Program-made: the position numbers and the translations under genes
DNA from: a virus
Length of the DNA: 31,016 nucleotides
Strand: one strand, 5' to 3'
Virus record (IMG/VR): IMGVR_UViG_3300042350_002327
Coordinates: 1 to 31,016 of that record
The notes under the pieces: model-generated
Seen by the model: the letters and a program-made list of their open reading frames with translations, nothing else
The model's database searches: none
What the model was told of the DNA's origin: nothing
Shown here: positions 22,137-28,780 of the stretch, one piece after another
Layout of the letters: each line of letters begins with the position of its first letter
Position numbering within the stretch: the first letter of the stretch is position 1

Positions 22137-22844
22137 ATGTCCCGTTGCCCACGGCTTCAGAGTGGAGGAGAGTTGACTCCTGCCACATGGGATCGCTTCG
22201 CCGCGTGGCTGGATGCCGAGCTTCGAGCGCGGGAGATCCAGCCGGGCGTCGGCTACAGCTACACCGCATCACGCGGTGGGTTCTCACTCTCGATCAAGGG
22301 GGGAGGTGGATCGGTTTCTTCGGCCTCCTTCCCATTCCAGATCCTTACGCAGTCGAAGCCCGGCACCACCACCGGACAGATGCAGTGGGGGGTCATCTAT
22401 GAGTCAGCACTCTTTAAGTCATTCAAGCCCGACGACAAACAGACCATCACGGGCCTTCTGAGTGAGAACAACCCCGATCCTTACGATGCTGGCTGGCTCG
22501 ACATGATTGCCGAGGATGCCATCTGGTTGACTGTGGTCTTTAGTAGCGGCGACCCTCAGACCATCACCTCCGCCACCGTGAACTCATGGGGTAACGATGA
22601 CGACTTCGACGTGACGGCTGGCCCGTGGAGTGGGAACGACGGCTACCTCGAGGATGACGGGGCTGAAGAGGATGCGAAGTTCCAGACGTTCCGAAAGCTG
22701 ATTGGTTACAGCTATGCGGACGACGATGGGAATCCCGTGATCGTCCAGGGACTGCGCCAGAACCAAGTGATCATCGACATCTGTGAGGGGGGGAAGTCGG
22801 CGAAGTATCCGATTGATCACGGCGGCGGCTACGCGCTGCCGTAG
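22137..22844 (+). CDS. Tail tip / baseplate protein candidate
   Basis: 235 aa from ATG 22137, 2 bp after the previous stop. N-terminal helix (TWDRFAAWLDAEL), then beta-rich sequence and acidic loops (NDDDFDV, EDDGAEED). Part of the tail-tip gene series; no known domain recognised. Confidence 0.65.
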   Translation: MSRCPRLQSGGELTPATWDRFAAWLDAELRAREIQPGVGYSYTASRGGFSLSIKGGGGSVSSASFPFQILTQSKPGTTTGQMQWGVIYESALFKSFKPDDKQTITGLLSENNPDPYDAGWLDMIAEDAIWLTVVFSSGDPQTITSATVNSWGNDDDFDVTAGPWSGNDGYLEDDGAEEDAKFQTFRKLIGYSYADDDGNPVIVQGLRQNQVIIDICEGGKSAKYPIDHGGGYALP

Positions 22845-22854
22845 TCCCAACGCC

Positions 22855-23823
22855 ATGGCCTTCATCAAGAACAAGTGCGACTGCTGCCAACCAGCAGTTT
22901 GCGAGGGATGCGCGGAACGCTGCCTCATGCTTCCAATGTATATCGCAGACGAATCCGTGTATCCCCCCGACCTGCGTCCGACTTCTGAGCTTCCAGATGT
23001 CTATGATCCCGCCATCGGATATGGTCCCATCTACACGGCTAATACGTTTTCAGACCTCTCCAATATACCCGCAAGGGGTGACGACCCATTTCTGAGCTTT
23101 GCGGTGCAGAATGAATCGACGGTTGATGGAGTGGTCAAGCCCGCTGGAGTTTACGCTAGGACTGCCGTAGGAGCGGAATGGGTCTTTACTGGGTCTTGCC
23201 CCCGCCGATCTGCTGGCAGGATTGCATTGAAGAAAATCTATACCTTTAGCAATCAGGTTGCCATTCCATGTTCGGCCACGGCGTGCTGGAACCCCGTTGG
23301 CTATCCCGATAACGACCCTCCAGTCCCACCATTTTGCGAGTGTAATGGGGAGTATTGGAATTATAATGGTGAGGAATACGTCCTGAACACGGTGGGGTAT
23401 TATTATTCAACTTTTCAGCATGAGGTGATGAACACAAATGTGCTCACGTTTGATTATTTAACCCCACGGAATCTTCTTTATGGTGAACTAGAGCCAGATG
23501 AAAGGCTGGGTACTGACCCCTTCCCCGATTCTCCCGGTGGTGCTTGGTTGGGGGCGATTGTGGGGACTAACTTTTACCCTGGTATTAACAACCTTGACTT
23601 TAACGATTTTAATGCTGCGCCGAGTTTTATAGCATGGAGGAACTTCTACACAACTTTCCCTGAGAATCAACCCTACAGCTACTGCACCTCTTTAGGTGCT
23701 CTTGGCTGGTCTACAGGCCCCGGCAATATAAATGGAAGCTGCGGTGTAGGGTATCTAAACGCAACGTGTGTGGCGAACTTCGACATGACCGCCGATTACG
23801 TGACCATCCCATTCCCATCCTAA
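22855..23823 (+). CDS. Cys-rich putative receptor-binding or tail-surface protein
   Basis: 322 aa. The N-terminus has a compact Cys cluster (CDCCQPAVCEGCAERC, residues 8-23), and more Cys pairs lie in the body (ATACW, FCECNGEYW). Aromatic, Asn/Tyr/Phe-rich sequence with few charges is typical of secreted or surface beta proteins. Codon use is clearly AT-richer from about 23230 to 23720 than in neighbouring genes, suggesting recent exchange, as expected for host-range proteins. Function inferred. Confidence 0.65.
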   Translation: MAFIKNKCDCCQPAVCEGCAERCLMLPMYIADESVYPPDLRPTSELPDVYDPAIGYGPIYTANTFSDLSNIPARGDDPFLSFAVQNESTVDGVVKPAGVYARTAVGAEWVFTGSCPRRSAGRIALKKIYTFSNQVAIPCSATACWNPVGYPDNDPPVPPFCECNGEYWNYNGEEYVLNTVGYYYSTFQHEVMNTNVLTFDYLTPRNLLYGELEPDERLGTDPFPDSPGGAWLGAIVGTNFYPGINNLDFNDFNAAPSFIAWRNFYTTFPENQPYSYCTSLGALGWSTGPGNINGSCGVGYLNATCVANFDMTADYVTIPFPS

Positions 23824-23831
23824 TCGAGGCT

Positions 23832-24209
23832 ATGAATGATTTCACTTCCTCCACTCACTGCACGAGCCGAGTCCATTGCCGGACGTGCCGCACCTCCGCC
23901 AAGTGGCGAGCCGATCTTGAGGCCCCAGAAATCTGCCCTCACGGGGTAACGGCTGCTGATTTTCCGGAGCCAGATCCAACCTTATTGCAAAAGGCTGGGT
24001 CATTAGCCAACAGTGTTGGGAACTGGGCCAAGGCTGGCTTCCAAGTAGTTGACGAAGCGACCTTGGCAAGCCGACTCGACATTTGCAAGGGTTGCGAGTT
24101 TTGGGATCAGTCTGGATTTGCTGGAACTGGCCGCTGTCAGAAGTGCGGATGTTCCACCCAAGCGAAGCTCCGAATGGCGACCAGCAAATGCCCCGAGGGG
24201 AAGTGGTGA
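23832..24209 (+). CDS. Double zinc-ribbon phage protein
   Basis: 125 aa. C-terminal ribbon DICKGCEFWD ... RCQKCGCSTQAKL ... CPEGKW has the pattern C..C-W, C..CGC, CP..KW that I recall as a common small phage protein of unknown role found near tail genes. A second, N-terminal Cys set (HCRTCR, ICPHG) may bind another zinc. Follows the Cys-rich protein by 8 bp. Confidence 0.7.
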   Translation: MNDFTSSTHCTSRVHCRTCRTSAKWRADLEAPEICPHGVTAADFPEPDPTLLQKAGSLANSVGNWAKAGFQVVDEATLASRLDICKGCEFWDQSGFAGTGRCQKCGCSTQAKLRMATSKCPEGKW

Positions 24210-24215
24210 GGGGCT

Positions 24216-24250
24216 GAGTCGAGGGTCGAGGGTCGAGGGTCGAGGGTCGA
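24216..24250 (+). repeat. Second heptad array (GGGTCGA)5
   Basis: GAGTCGA followed by four perfect GGGTCGA units. Same 7-bp period as the (AGGCTGA) arrays but unrelated sequence. Confidence 0.85.
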
Positions 24251-24337
24251 TGACGGCTTGTTTGATTCGCTCGCGCCCGCTCGGCTCACCCACTCGCTGA
24301 CGCTCGGGGCTGTTCGCTAACGCTCTCAGTCTAACCG
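24251..24337. repeat. REP-like intergenic sequence
   Basis: Non-coding stretch with degenerate copies of TCGCT(G/A)ACGCTC (CTCGCTGACGCTCGGG, TTCGCTAACGCTCTC) and CGCTCGG motifs. It looks like a bacterial extragenic repeat captured by the phage, judged by eye only. Confidence 0.45.
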
Positions 24338-24355
24338 GGTCGGTCACCACCGACC
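24338..24355 (+). terminator. Terminator-like hairpin before TTTGACA
   Basis: Perfect 7-bp stem GGTCGGT / ACCGACC with CACC loop, followed by ACGTTTT. The T-run merges into the TTTGACA motif at 24360. Confidence 0.6.
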
Positions 24356-24379
24356 ACGTTTTGACACTAGGGCCTCCGT

Positions 24380-24424
24380 ATGGGTTCCCGCCTTCAGCCT
24401 TCAGCCTTCAGCCTAATCCCCTAA
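24380..24424 (+). CDS. 14-codon mini-ORF made of heptad repeat
   Basis: ATG exactly 13 nt after TTTGACA (24360-24366); reads MGSRLQPSAFSLIP, the middle being a translation of the (TTCAGCC)n array, then TAA 4 bp before the next gene start. Either a leader peptide or a relic where a repeat inserted between the motif and its gene. Confidence 0.35.
   Translation: MGSRLQPSAFSLIP
24391..24414 (-). repeat. Heptad array, inverted orientation (TTCAGCC)n
   Basis: Three TCAGCCT units after CCT, the reverse complement of the AGGCTGA arrays, between TTTGACA at 24360 and the ATG at 24429. Confidence 0.85.
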
Positions 24425-24428
24425 TCTC

Positions 24429-24803
24429 ATGGCCGCCGCGACGTTTGATTTAACTGGTGATAACCGCATCATGCAGGGGGCTGATTACTCCTATGGCGTG
24501 AAGTTGTGGAATCGCTCTGTCACTCCGAAGGTCGCCCTCTCGCTCGTCGGTGCCACGCTGAAGTCGCAGATCCGCAAGAAATCGGGATCGCCTGTCCTAG
24601 CAGAGTTTACGGTGACGATCACCAATGCGGCGAATGGTCAGGCGACCCTTGCGCTTCCAGCATCGGTGACCGCGACCCTCCCCGGCACGAAGCCCGATGT
24701 CTACCTCGAGCATGACCTCCTGCTCACCCGCGCCGACGGCACACGCATCGTCCTCCATCAAGGGTTCGTCGAAGTGGACGACCGCATCACTATCCCTGCT
24801 TGA
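24429..24803 (+). CDS. Ig-like fold tail/baseplate accessory protein
   Basis: 124 aa, beta-rich: MAAATFDLTGDNRIMQGADY, then YGVKLWNRSVTPKVALSLVGATLKSQIRKKSG and a closing strand set ending VEVDDRITIPA. Pattern is typical of the small phage proteins (F.L....G..F...L......PVDLTG..A..QIR) that sit next to tail fibres. Direct function unknown. Confidence 0.7.
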   Translation: MAAATFDLTGDNRIMQGADYSYGVKLWNRSVTPKVALSLVGATLKSQIRKKSGSPVLAEFTVTITNAANGQATLALPASVTATLPGTKPDVYLEHDLLLTRADGTRIVLHQGFVEVDDRITIPA

Positions 24804-24809
24804 TTCCTA

Positions 24810-24833
24810 CCTTCAGTCTTCAGCCTTCAGCCT
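24810..24833 (-). repeat. Heptad array (TTCAGCC)n before the tail fibre
   Basis: TTCAGTC, TTCAGCC, TTCAGCC units filling the gap between the previous stop and the fibre ATG at 24848. Shares the following CTAATCCCCT with the array at 24391. Confidence 0.85.
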
Positions 24834-24847
24834 AATCCCCTTCCCCC

Positions 24848-26269
24848 ATGTCTGCCGAAATCGAGATCGAAGTCACCACCGCCCCCTCCGTCCTCGAGGT
24901 GGAGTTGACCACGGGCGCACCGGGCCTCCAAGGAGCCACGGGTGCGACAGGCCCAGTTGGGGCGACGGGAGCAACAGGCCCCCAAGGCATCCAAGGCCCC
25001 CAAGGCCCCCAAGGCCCCCAAGGCCCAGCAGGAGTTGCCGGAGCAGACGGAGCCTCCACATGGGAGGCGATCAGCGGCAAGCCCTCAACCTTCACCCCCT
25101 CGGCTCACACTCACCCGCTTTCCGACCTCAGTCAGTCATCCGCTACCAGCGGACAAGTTCCCTCATGGAATGGAACCGCATGGGTTCCGACCACTCCTTC
25201 GGCAGGAGGATCATCCCAAGTCAATAGCGACTGGAATGCTACAAGCGGCCTCGCGCAGATACTCAACAAGCCCGATCTTGCTAATCTCCCGAACCAGCAA
25301 GTCAACGACACCTCCTCTCCGTTCTTTGAGGATCTCTACATTGCTGGCACATACTACGCCGGAACCTCTGTAGAGTTGAATGCAACGGGCTTGTTGCTTG
25401 AATCAACGGCTATCGGCGCGCTGAACGATGTCCAGCGCAGAAACAGGATCATGCGCGAAGGTGCGGATCTCTTTCACGGAAGCGCAAGTGGCTCCTCTTG
25501 GAACAAACTTGCGTTTGCTTCACTCGACAACTCTTTCTCAGTCGGCCAAACCATCACCGCCGCCGCAAACACGTCTGCCTTGACTGCCAGCTACTCGGTG
25601 ACAGGAACCAACACGACTCCGTTGTTGAATCTCTCTGGGACTTGGAACACCACGGGCATCGCAAGGGGAATCCTGCTCAACATCACCGACACGGCGAGTA
25701 ATTCGTCGAGCCGTCTACTGGAATTGCAGAGAGGAGGCTCGTCGGTTTTTAACGTCTCAAAGTTTGGAGTAGTCACTTGCGGTCAGATTACCACTGGCAC
25801 AAACCAGATCACTTGCGGGCAGATCAATGTTGCAAACAGCAATCAGATAAACTGGAACTTCGACACTATCATTCAACGTGACGGGGCAGCCAACACGTTT
25901 GCCCAGCGCAACGGCACGGCTGCACAGGCATTCCGCCTCTACAACACGTTCACAGACGCATCAAACTTCGAGCGCGGCTTCATGCGCTGGAACAGCAACG
26001 TCCTCGAAATCGGCACCGAGGCTGGCGGCACGGGGACGGCAAGAGCATTTGACCTTTATTCAGCAGGAATCCTTGGAGCTAGGATCAGGGGCAACACCTA
26101 TGCAACTTTTTATGTCGGGTTAGAGTGGACTTTTTCCTCTCAAGCGGCAGACCCAACCACCTCGGATGTTCCATCGACAAGGTGCAGGGTCATTAAGAAC
26201 ACGACCACAGGAAATGTGAAGCTGTGGGTGAATGATGGAGGCACTCTGAAGTCCGTAGCCCTTGCCTAA
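24848..26269 (+). CDS. Collagen-like tail fibre protein
   Basis: 473 aa. Residues 1-20 N-terminal adaptor; 23-68 collagen-like G-x-y repeats ([20 protein letters not shown]), expected to trimerise; then [26 protein letters not shown], a motif shared by many tail fibres; then a long Ser/Thr/Asn-rich beta region and a C-terminal domain ending [17 protein letters not shown]. It probably binds the host surface. The collagen part is encoded by near-perfect GGCCCCCAA repeats (about 24980-25025), which can expand or shrink by recombination. Confidence 0.88.
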   Translation: MSAEIEIEVTTAPSVLEVELTTGAPGLQGATGATGPVGATGATGPQGIQGPQGPQGPQGPAGVAGADGASTWEAISGKPSTFTPSAHTHPLSDLSQSSATSGQVPSWNGTAWVPTTPSAGGSSQVNSDWNATSGLAQILNKPDLANLPNQQVNDTSSPFFEDLYIAGTYYAGTSVELNATGLLLESTAIGALNDVQRRNRIMREGADLFHGSASGSSWNKLAFASLDNSFSVGQTITAAANTSALTASYSVTGTNTTPLLNLSGTWNTTGIARGILLNITDTASNSSSRLLELQRGGSSVFNVSKFGVVTCGQITTGTNQITCGQINVANSNQINWNFDTIIQRDGAANTFAQRNGTAAQAFRLYNTFTDASNFERGFMRWNSNVLEIGTEAGGTGTARAFDLYSAGILGARIRGNTYATFYVGLEWTFSSQAADPTTSDVPSTRCRVIKNTTTGNVKLWVNDGGTLKSVALA

Positions 26270-26272
26270 TTT

Positions 26273-26458
26273 ATGAACAACCAAATGACACCCGCCCAAG
26301 CCCTGCAACTCATCAGCGAAGCCTTAGAGCCTCGCAACATCAACGCAATCTCTCGACAGGGATTCATCGCCATCCAGCAAGCAATCGAAATCCTCGCCGC
26401 CGCGATCAAGCAGGACGCCTCAGATTCAGAACCTAACAGCCTTCAGCCTTCAGCCTAA
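26273..26458 (+). CDS. Small helical protein with repeat-derived C-terminus
   Basis: 61 aa (MNNQMTPAQALQLISEALEP). Two helices, no membrane span. The last residues NSLQPSA and the stop are encoded by the (TTCAGCC) array at 26439, so insertion of the repeat has set the C-terminus. It lies 3 bp after the fibre; possibly a fibre chaperone by position. Confidence 0.65.
   Translation: MNNQMTPAQALQLISEALEPRNINAISRQGFIAIQQAIEILAAAIKQDASDSEPNSLQPSA
26439..26457 (-). repeat. Heptad array (TTCAGCC)n overlapping a gene end
   Basis: Two to three units, flanked on both sides by a direct repeat CCTAACAGCCTT, which suggests duplication or insertion at this point. Confidence 0.8.
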
Positions 26459-26470
26459 CAGCCTTTTCCT

Positions 26471-26731
26471 ATGACTCTCTCCATCGACCCCTCCAAACTG
26501 AACGGCCTGACCGCCATCGTCGCCCGACTTAACTCCGTCGAGGGTGCCGACCAGATCACGCCCGAAGCCTACCTCCTCGCAAGGTGCCACGAGATACTCG
26601 ACTCCTACACCCAGCAAGAACTGGAGAGGGTGAAGGCCGAGGCCGCGCCACTATTCGACCTCGCAGCGACCCTGCCTGTAGAGGCGCAGGAACAGATCAA
26701 GGCTCTCGTTCAGCAACTCGCTGGCTCATAG
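26471..26731 (+). CDS. Small helical acidic protein
   Basis: 86 aa (MTLSIDPSKLNGLTAIVARL). Helical, acidic, no signal or membrane segment. Belongs to the short accessory genes between fibre and lysis genes. 2 bp before the next gene. Confidence 0.65.
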   Translation: MTLSIDPSKLNGLTAIVARLNSVEGADQITPEAYLLARCHEILDSYTQQELERVKAEAAPLFDLAATLPVEAQEQIKALVQQLAGS

Positions 26732-26733
26732 TC

Positions 26734-26976
26734 ATGAGCGAAGTGGCCCGATACTTCGACCTGGCACTCAAGGTCGCCACGACCGCCGCCCTGCTAGGAG
26801 TCGCCCTGCTCGGGACGAAGTTCGTGACCAAGGAGGAGTTCACGGCGGCCAATACCCGGATCGAGAAGATCGAGGCCGTCCTGATCCGCATGGAGGCCAA
26901 TGCAGAGACAGACAAGCGGCACGACATCCTCCTCGCCGACCACGAGGCCCGGCTGCGGACGCTGGAGAAACGCTAA
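26734..26976 (+). CDS. Membrane-anchored coiled-coil protein, lysis-accessory candidate
   Basis: 80 aa from ATG 26734. One membrane span at about 10-28 (LKVATTAALLGVALLGTKFV) then a charged coiled coil (TRIEKIEAVLIRMEANAETDKRHD). Resembles small hemolysin/XhlA-type accessory proteins in size and coil, but those carry the span at the other end. Near holin and endolysin genes. Confidence 0.65.
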   Translation: MSEVARYFDLALKVATTAALLGVALLGTKFVTKEEFTAANTRIEKIEAVLIRMEANAETDKRHDILLADHEARLRTLEKR

Positions 26977-26987
26977 GCAGAGTTTCA

Positions 26988-27014
26988 CGCAAAGGGCGCA
27001 AGGGCCGCAAAGGT
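26988..27014. repeat. Degenerate CGCAAAGG-type tandem repeat
   Basis: CGCAAAGGG, CGCAAGGGC, CGCAAAGG in a row: a third short tandem-repeat type, period about nine. Similar CGCAAAG runs are, from memory, common in intergenic DNA of several bacterial phyla. Confidence 0.6.
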
Positions 27015-27042
27015 TTTGACAGCGGGATACACTTTAGTAGAC

Positions 27043-27162
27043 ATGGGGGGCTTCCCGCAGACCAGCTATCTCACCCCATGTGTTCTTTCAAAGGTTCCAT
27101 CTGATTGGGGCATCGAGGGGCGAAACTGGCGGGTAGCTTTGTGCTGGCCTAGTCGGGAGTAG
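27043..27162 (+). CDS. Possible 39-aa protein
   Basis: MGGFPQTSYLTPCVLSKVPS, then DWGIEGRNWRVALCWPSRE. TTTGACA (27015-27021) lies 21 nt upstream. The region 26977-27356 has no other convincing gene. Two Cys and three Trp in 39 residues make it unlike random translation, but coding is unproven. Confidence 0.35.
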   Translation: MGGFPQTSYLTPCVLSKVPSDWGIEGRNWRVALCWPSRE

Positions 27163-27206
27163 TAGCGACCTGGACCCCGTCCGACCACCTTTTCTGGATA
27201 GGCTAT

Positions 27207-27230
27207 TAGACTGAAGGCTGAAGGCTGAAG
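27207..27230 (+). repeat. Heptad array (AGGCTGA)n in a non-coding region
   Basis: AGACTGA, AGGCTGA, AGGCTGA then AGG. Opposite orientation to the other arrays of the tail/lysis region. The surrounding 27163-27336 shows no gene. Confidence 0.8.
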
Positions 27231-27356
27231 GTCAGACGGGAAAACAACATCCTTTTTCCGTTCCCTTCCTGAGTTCATGATTGGCTTGCATGGCCGTTGC
27301 TTCGCATCCGTTGCATCCTGATTATTTTTCTGCCTCTTTGACTCCGCGCCTCTAGC

Positions 27357-27767
27357 ATGAGGCGATTTTCAGATCCCATCGAGCTGCTCCTTCTTCTCTG
27401 CGCGGCGATGCTCGCCGCCACGATTGCCCTGTTCGGCGTCACAGGATGCGCGGCCAAGCCCCAGCCATCTTACGCCGCCCCGTCCGTGGTAGCCGTCAAG
27501 ACGGGCCTAGAAAAACTCCGCCCCCATGTCACCCCGGCAGGAGTGCCAGCCATCTCCGCCCTCGAGCAGGCCGTCACTACCTACGAGGCCCAAGTTGACC
27601 AGCAGTCCGCCGCCCTCCATCGGGCACAGAATGATGTGGCTTACTGGCAGGCCAAGCATTCCAAGGCCCTCCGCGAACTCTGGATGTGGCGCGGCCTCGC
27701 CGCCCTCATGCTCGGAAGCGTCGCCGCGTGGTTCGCACTGCGCTCCGGCCTCAAGCTCGCCCTGTGA
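27357..27767 (+). CDS. Unimolecular-spanin-like lipoprotein
   Basis: 136 aa; TTTGACT at 27337-27343 is 13 nt before ATG 27357. An N-terminal lipoprotein signal ends in lipobox GVTGC (acylated Cys31). The middle, about residues 45-108, is predicted coiled coil (AVTTYEAQVDQQSAALHRAQNDV), and residues 112-129 form a C-terminal membrane span. Outer-membrane lipid anchor plus inner-membrane span is the u-spanin layout; T1 gp11, the known example, is of similar length. It would fuse the two membranes at the last step of lysis. It sits with holin and endolysin genes and implies a Gram-negative host. Confidence 0.65.
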   Translation: MRRFSDPIELLLLLCAAMLAATIALFGVTGCAAKPQPSYAAPSVVAVKTGLEKLRPHVTPAGVPAISALEQAVTTYEAQVDQQSAALHRAQNDVAYWQAKHSKALRELWMWRGLAALMLGSVAAWFALRSGLKLAL

Positions 27768-27769
27768 CC

Positions 27770-27874
27770 ATGCTACTCTGCTTCCTCTCAGGCGCACTCG
27801 GTGTTCTGGCCATGTTCATCCTGATCGCATTCTCCCCCGAGATCGGTGACTTCCTTTCACGATTTAAGCGGTGA
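27770..27874 (+). CDS. 34-aa membrane mini-protein
   Basis: MLLCFLSGALGVLAMFILIA and a short charged tail DFLSRFKR. One membrane span. 2 bp after the spanin-like gene; possible lysis accessory such as an antiholin or pinholin-like peptide, by position only. Confidence 0.55.
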   Translation: MLLCFLSGALGVLAMFILIAFSPEIGDFLSRFKR

Positions 27875-27897
27875 TCCGCATCAGTTCTCATACCTAA

Positions 27898-27925
27898 CAG
27901 CCTTCAGCCTTCAGCCTTCAGTCTT
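27898..27925 (-). repeat. Heptad array (TTCAGCC)n before the holin-like gene
   Basis: Four units (last TTCAGTC) ending 5 bp before the ATG at 27931. Confidence 0.85.
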
Positions 27926-27930
27926 CCCCC

Positions 27931-28143
27931 ATGACCTTCCTTCACGGCCTCCTCTCCGACGCCCCCGGCTCGCCTTCGATGACCCGCTTCTCGCTGGGGG
28001 TCGTCCTCTCGCTCGTCGTCCTCGTGATCTGCCGCTGGCTCATTACCGGGCAGGACATCCCGCACGGCGTAGGCAGCCTCCTCGAGATCACGCTCGCCAC
28101 CGCCGCAGGGGCCAAGGTCGTCCAGAAGTTCGCCGAGAAATGA
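27931..28143 (+). CDS. Holin-like membrane protein
   Basis: 70 aa. First span about 20-38 (RFSLGVVLSLVVLVICRWLI), second weaker hydrophobic part 47-62 (GSLLEITLATAAGAKV), charged ends. The SPSMTRFSL start is typical of small phage holins. Overlaps the endolysin start (ATGA at 28140), the usual holin-endolysin arrangement. Would permeabilise the inner membrane to release endolysin. Confidence 0.75.
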   Translation: MTFLHGLLSDAPGSPSMTRFSLGVVLSLVVLVICRWLITGQDIPHGVGSLLEITLATAAGAKVVQKFAEK

Positions 28144-28715
28144 AACGCTCCGACATCCTCGCAGCCGCTGAAGACGCTGGCCTCCCTGCACGATTCCGCA
28201 AATCCCTCGGCCTCGTCCTGCGCTGGGAATGCGTCTACCTTCCCGACGGCGAGACCATCCGCTGGGAAAACGATCCCGCCGATCCGGGTGGCGCGACCTT
28301 CGCCGGGCTAACTGTGCTCCATGACCGCATCGCCCCACCTCCTGCCGAGCCGACCGCCCGTGCCATCGCCGCTCATTATTATGAGGCCGACTGGATGCCA
28401 TTCGCTGGCCTCCCTTCACCAGTGCAGGAAGTGGCCTTTGTCCAGGGAGTGAACCAAGGGACACGCACCGCGATCAGGATGCTCCAGAACGCGACCAATG
28501 ACTATGGGTTCAGCCTCGCCGTGGACGGCATCCTCGGCGAGAAGAGCCGCCGCGCCGCCATGTCGGTTCCAGACTCCACGGGCCTTGCCATGGCTTTCCT
28601 TCAGAAATCCCGCCGCAGATACGAGGCGATCATCGCTGGGAATCCGCGCTTGGAGAGATTCCGCAACGGATGGATGAACCGCCTCGAGGCGATCAAGAAG
28701 GAACTGGTGGTCTGA
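28140..28715 (+). CDS. Endolysin, GH108-type glycosidase
   Basis: 191 aa. N-terminal catalytic part has LVLRWECVYLPDGETIRWENDPADPGGATFAGLTV, matching the GH108 signature (..HEGGYVNDPDDPGGATN.GIT); Glu30 is the expected catalytic acid. The C-terminal half contains NATNDYGFSLAVDGILGEKS, the peptidoglycan-binding PG_3-like motif (..L.VDGI.G..T). No signal peptide, so it depends on the holin. Cleaves host cell-wall glycan. A terminator-like hairpin follows at 28728. Confidence 0.85.
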   Translation: MKRSDILAAAEDAGLPARFRKSLGLVLRWECVYLPDGETIRWENDPADPGGATFAGLTVLHDRIAPPPAEPTARAIAAHYYEADWMPFAGLPSPVQEVAFVQGVNQGTRTAIRMLQNATNDYGFSLAVDGILGEKSRRAAMSVPDSTGLAMAFLQKSRRRYEAIIAGNPRLERFRNGWMNRLEAIKKELVV

Positions 28716-28727
28716 ACCGCACAGATC

Positions 28728-28744
28728 CTTTCACTTCGTGAAAG
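28728..28744 (+). terminator. Hairpin after the endolysin
   Basis: Perfect 7-bp stem CTTTCAC / GTGAAAG with TTC loop, followed by ATTTTG; an outer GCACA/TGTGC pairing can extend it. Ends 15 nt before TTTGACA at 28760. Confidence 0.6.
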
Positions 28745-28780
28745 ATTTTGTGCAGGGCCTTTGACACGGCCTCCGAGAGC

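Noticed and set aside
6504-28766. TTTGACA as ordinary sigma70 promoters
   Set aside because: No -10 element at 16-18 nt in the examples checked (8960, 11676, 15246, 19922, 28760), and the spacing tracks the start codon.
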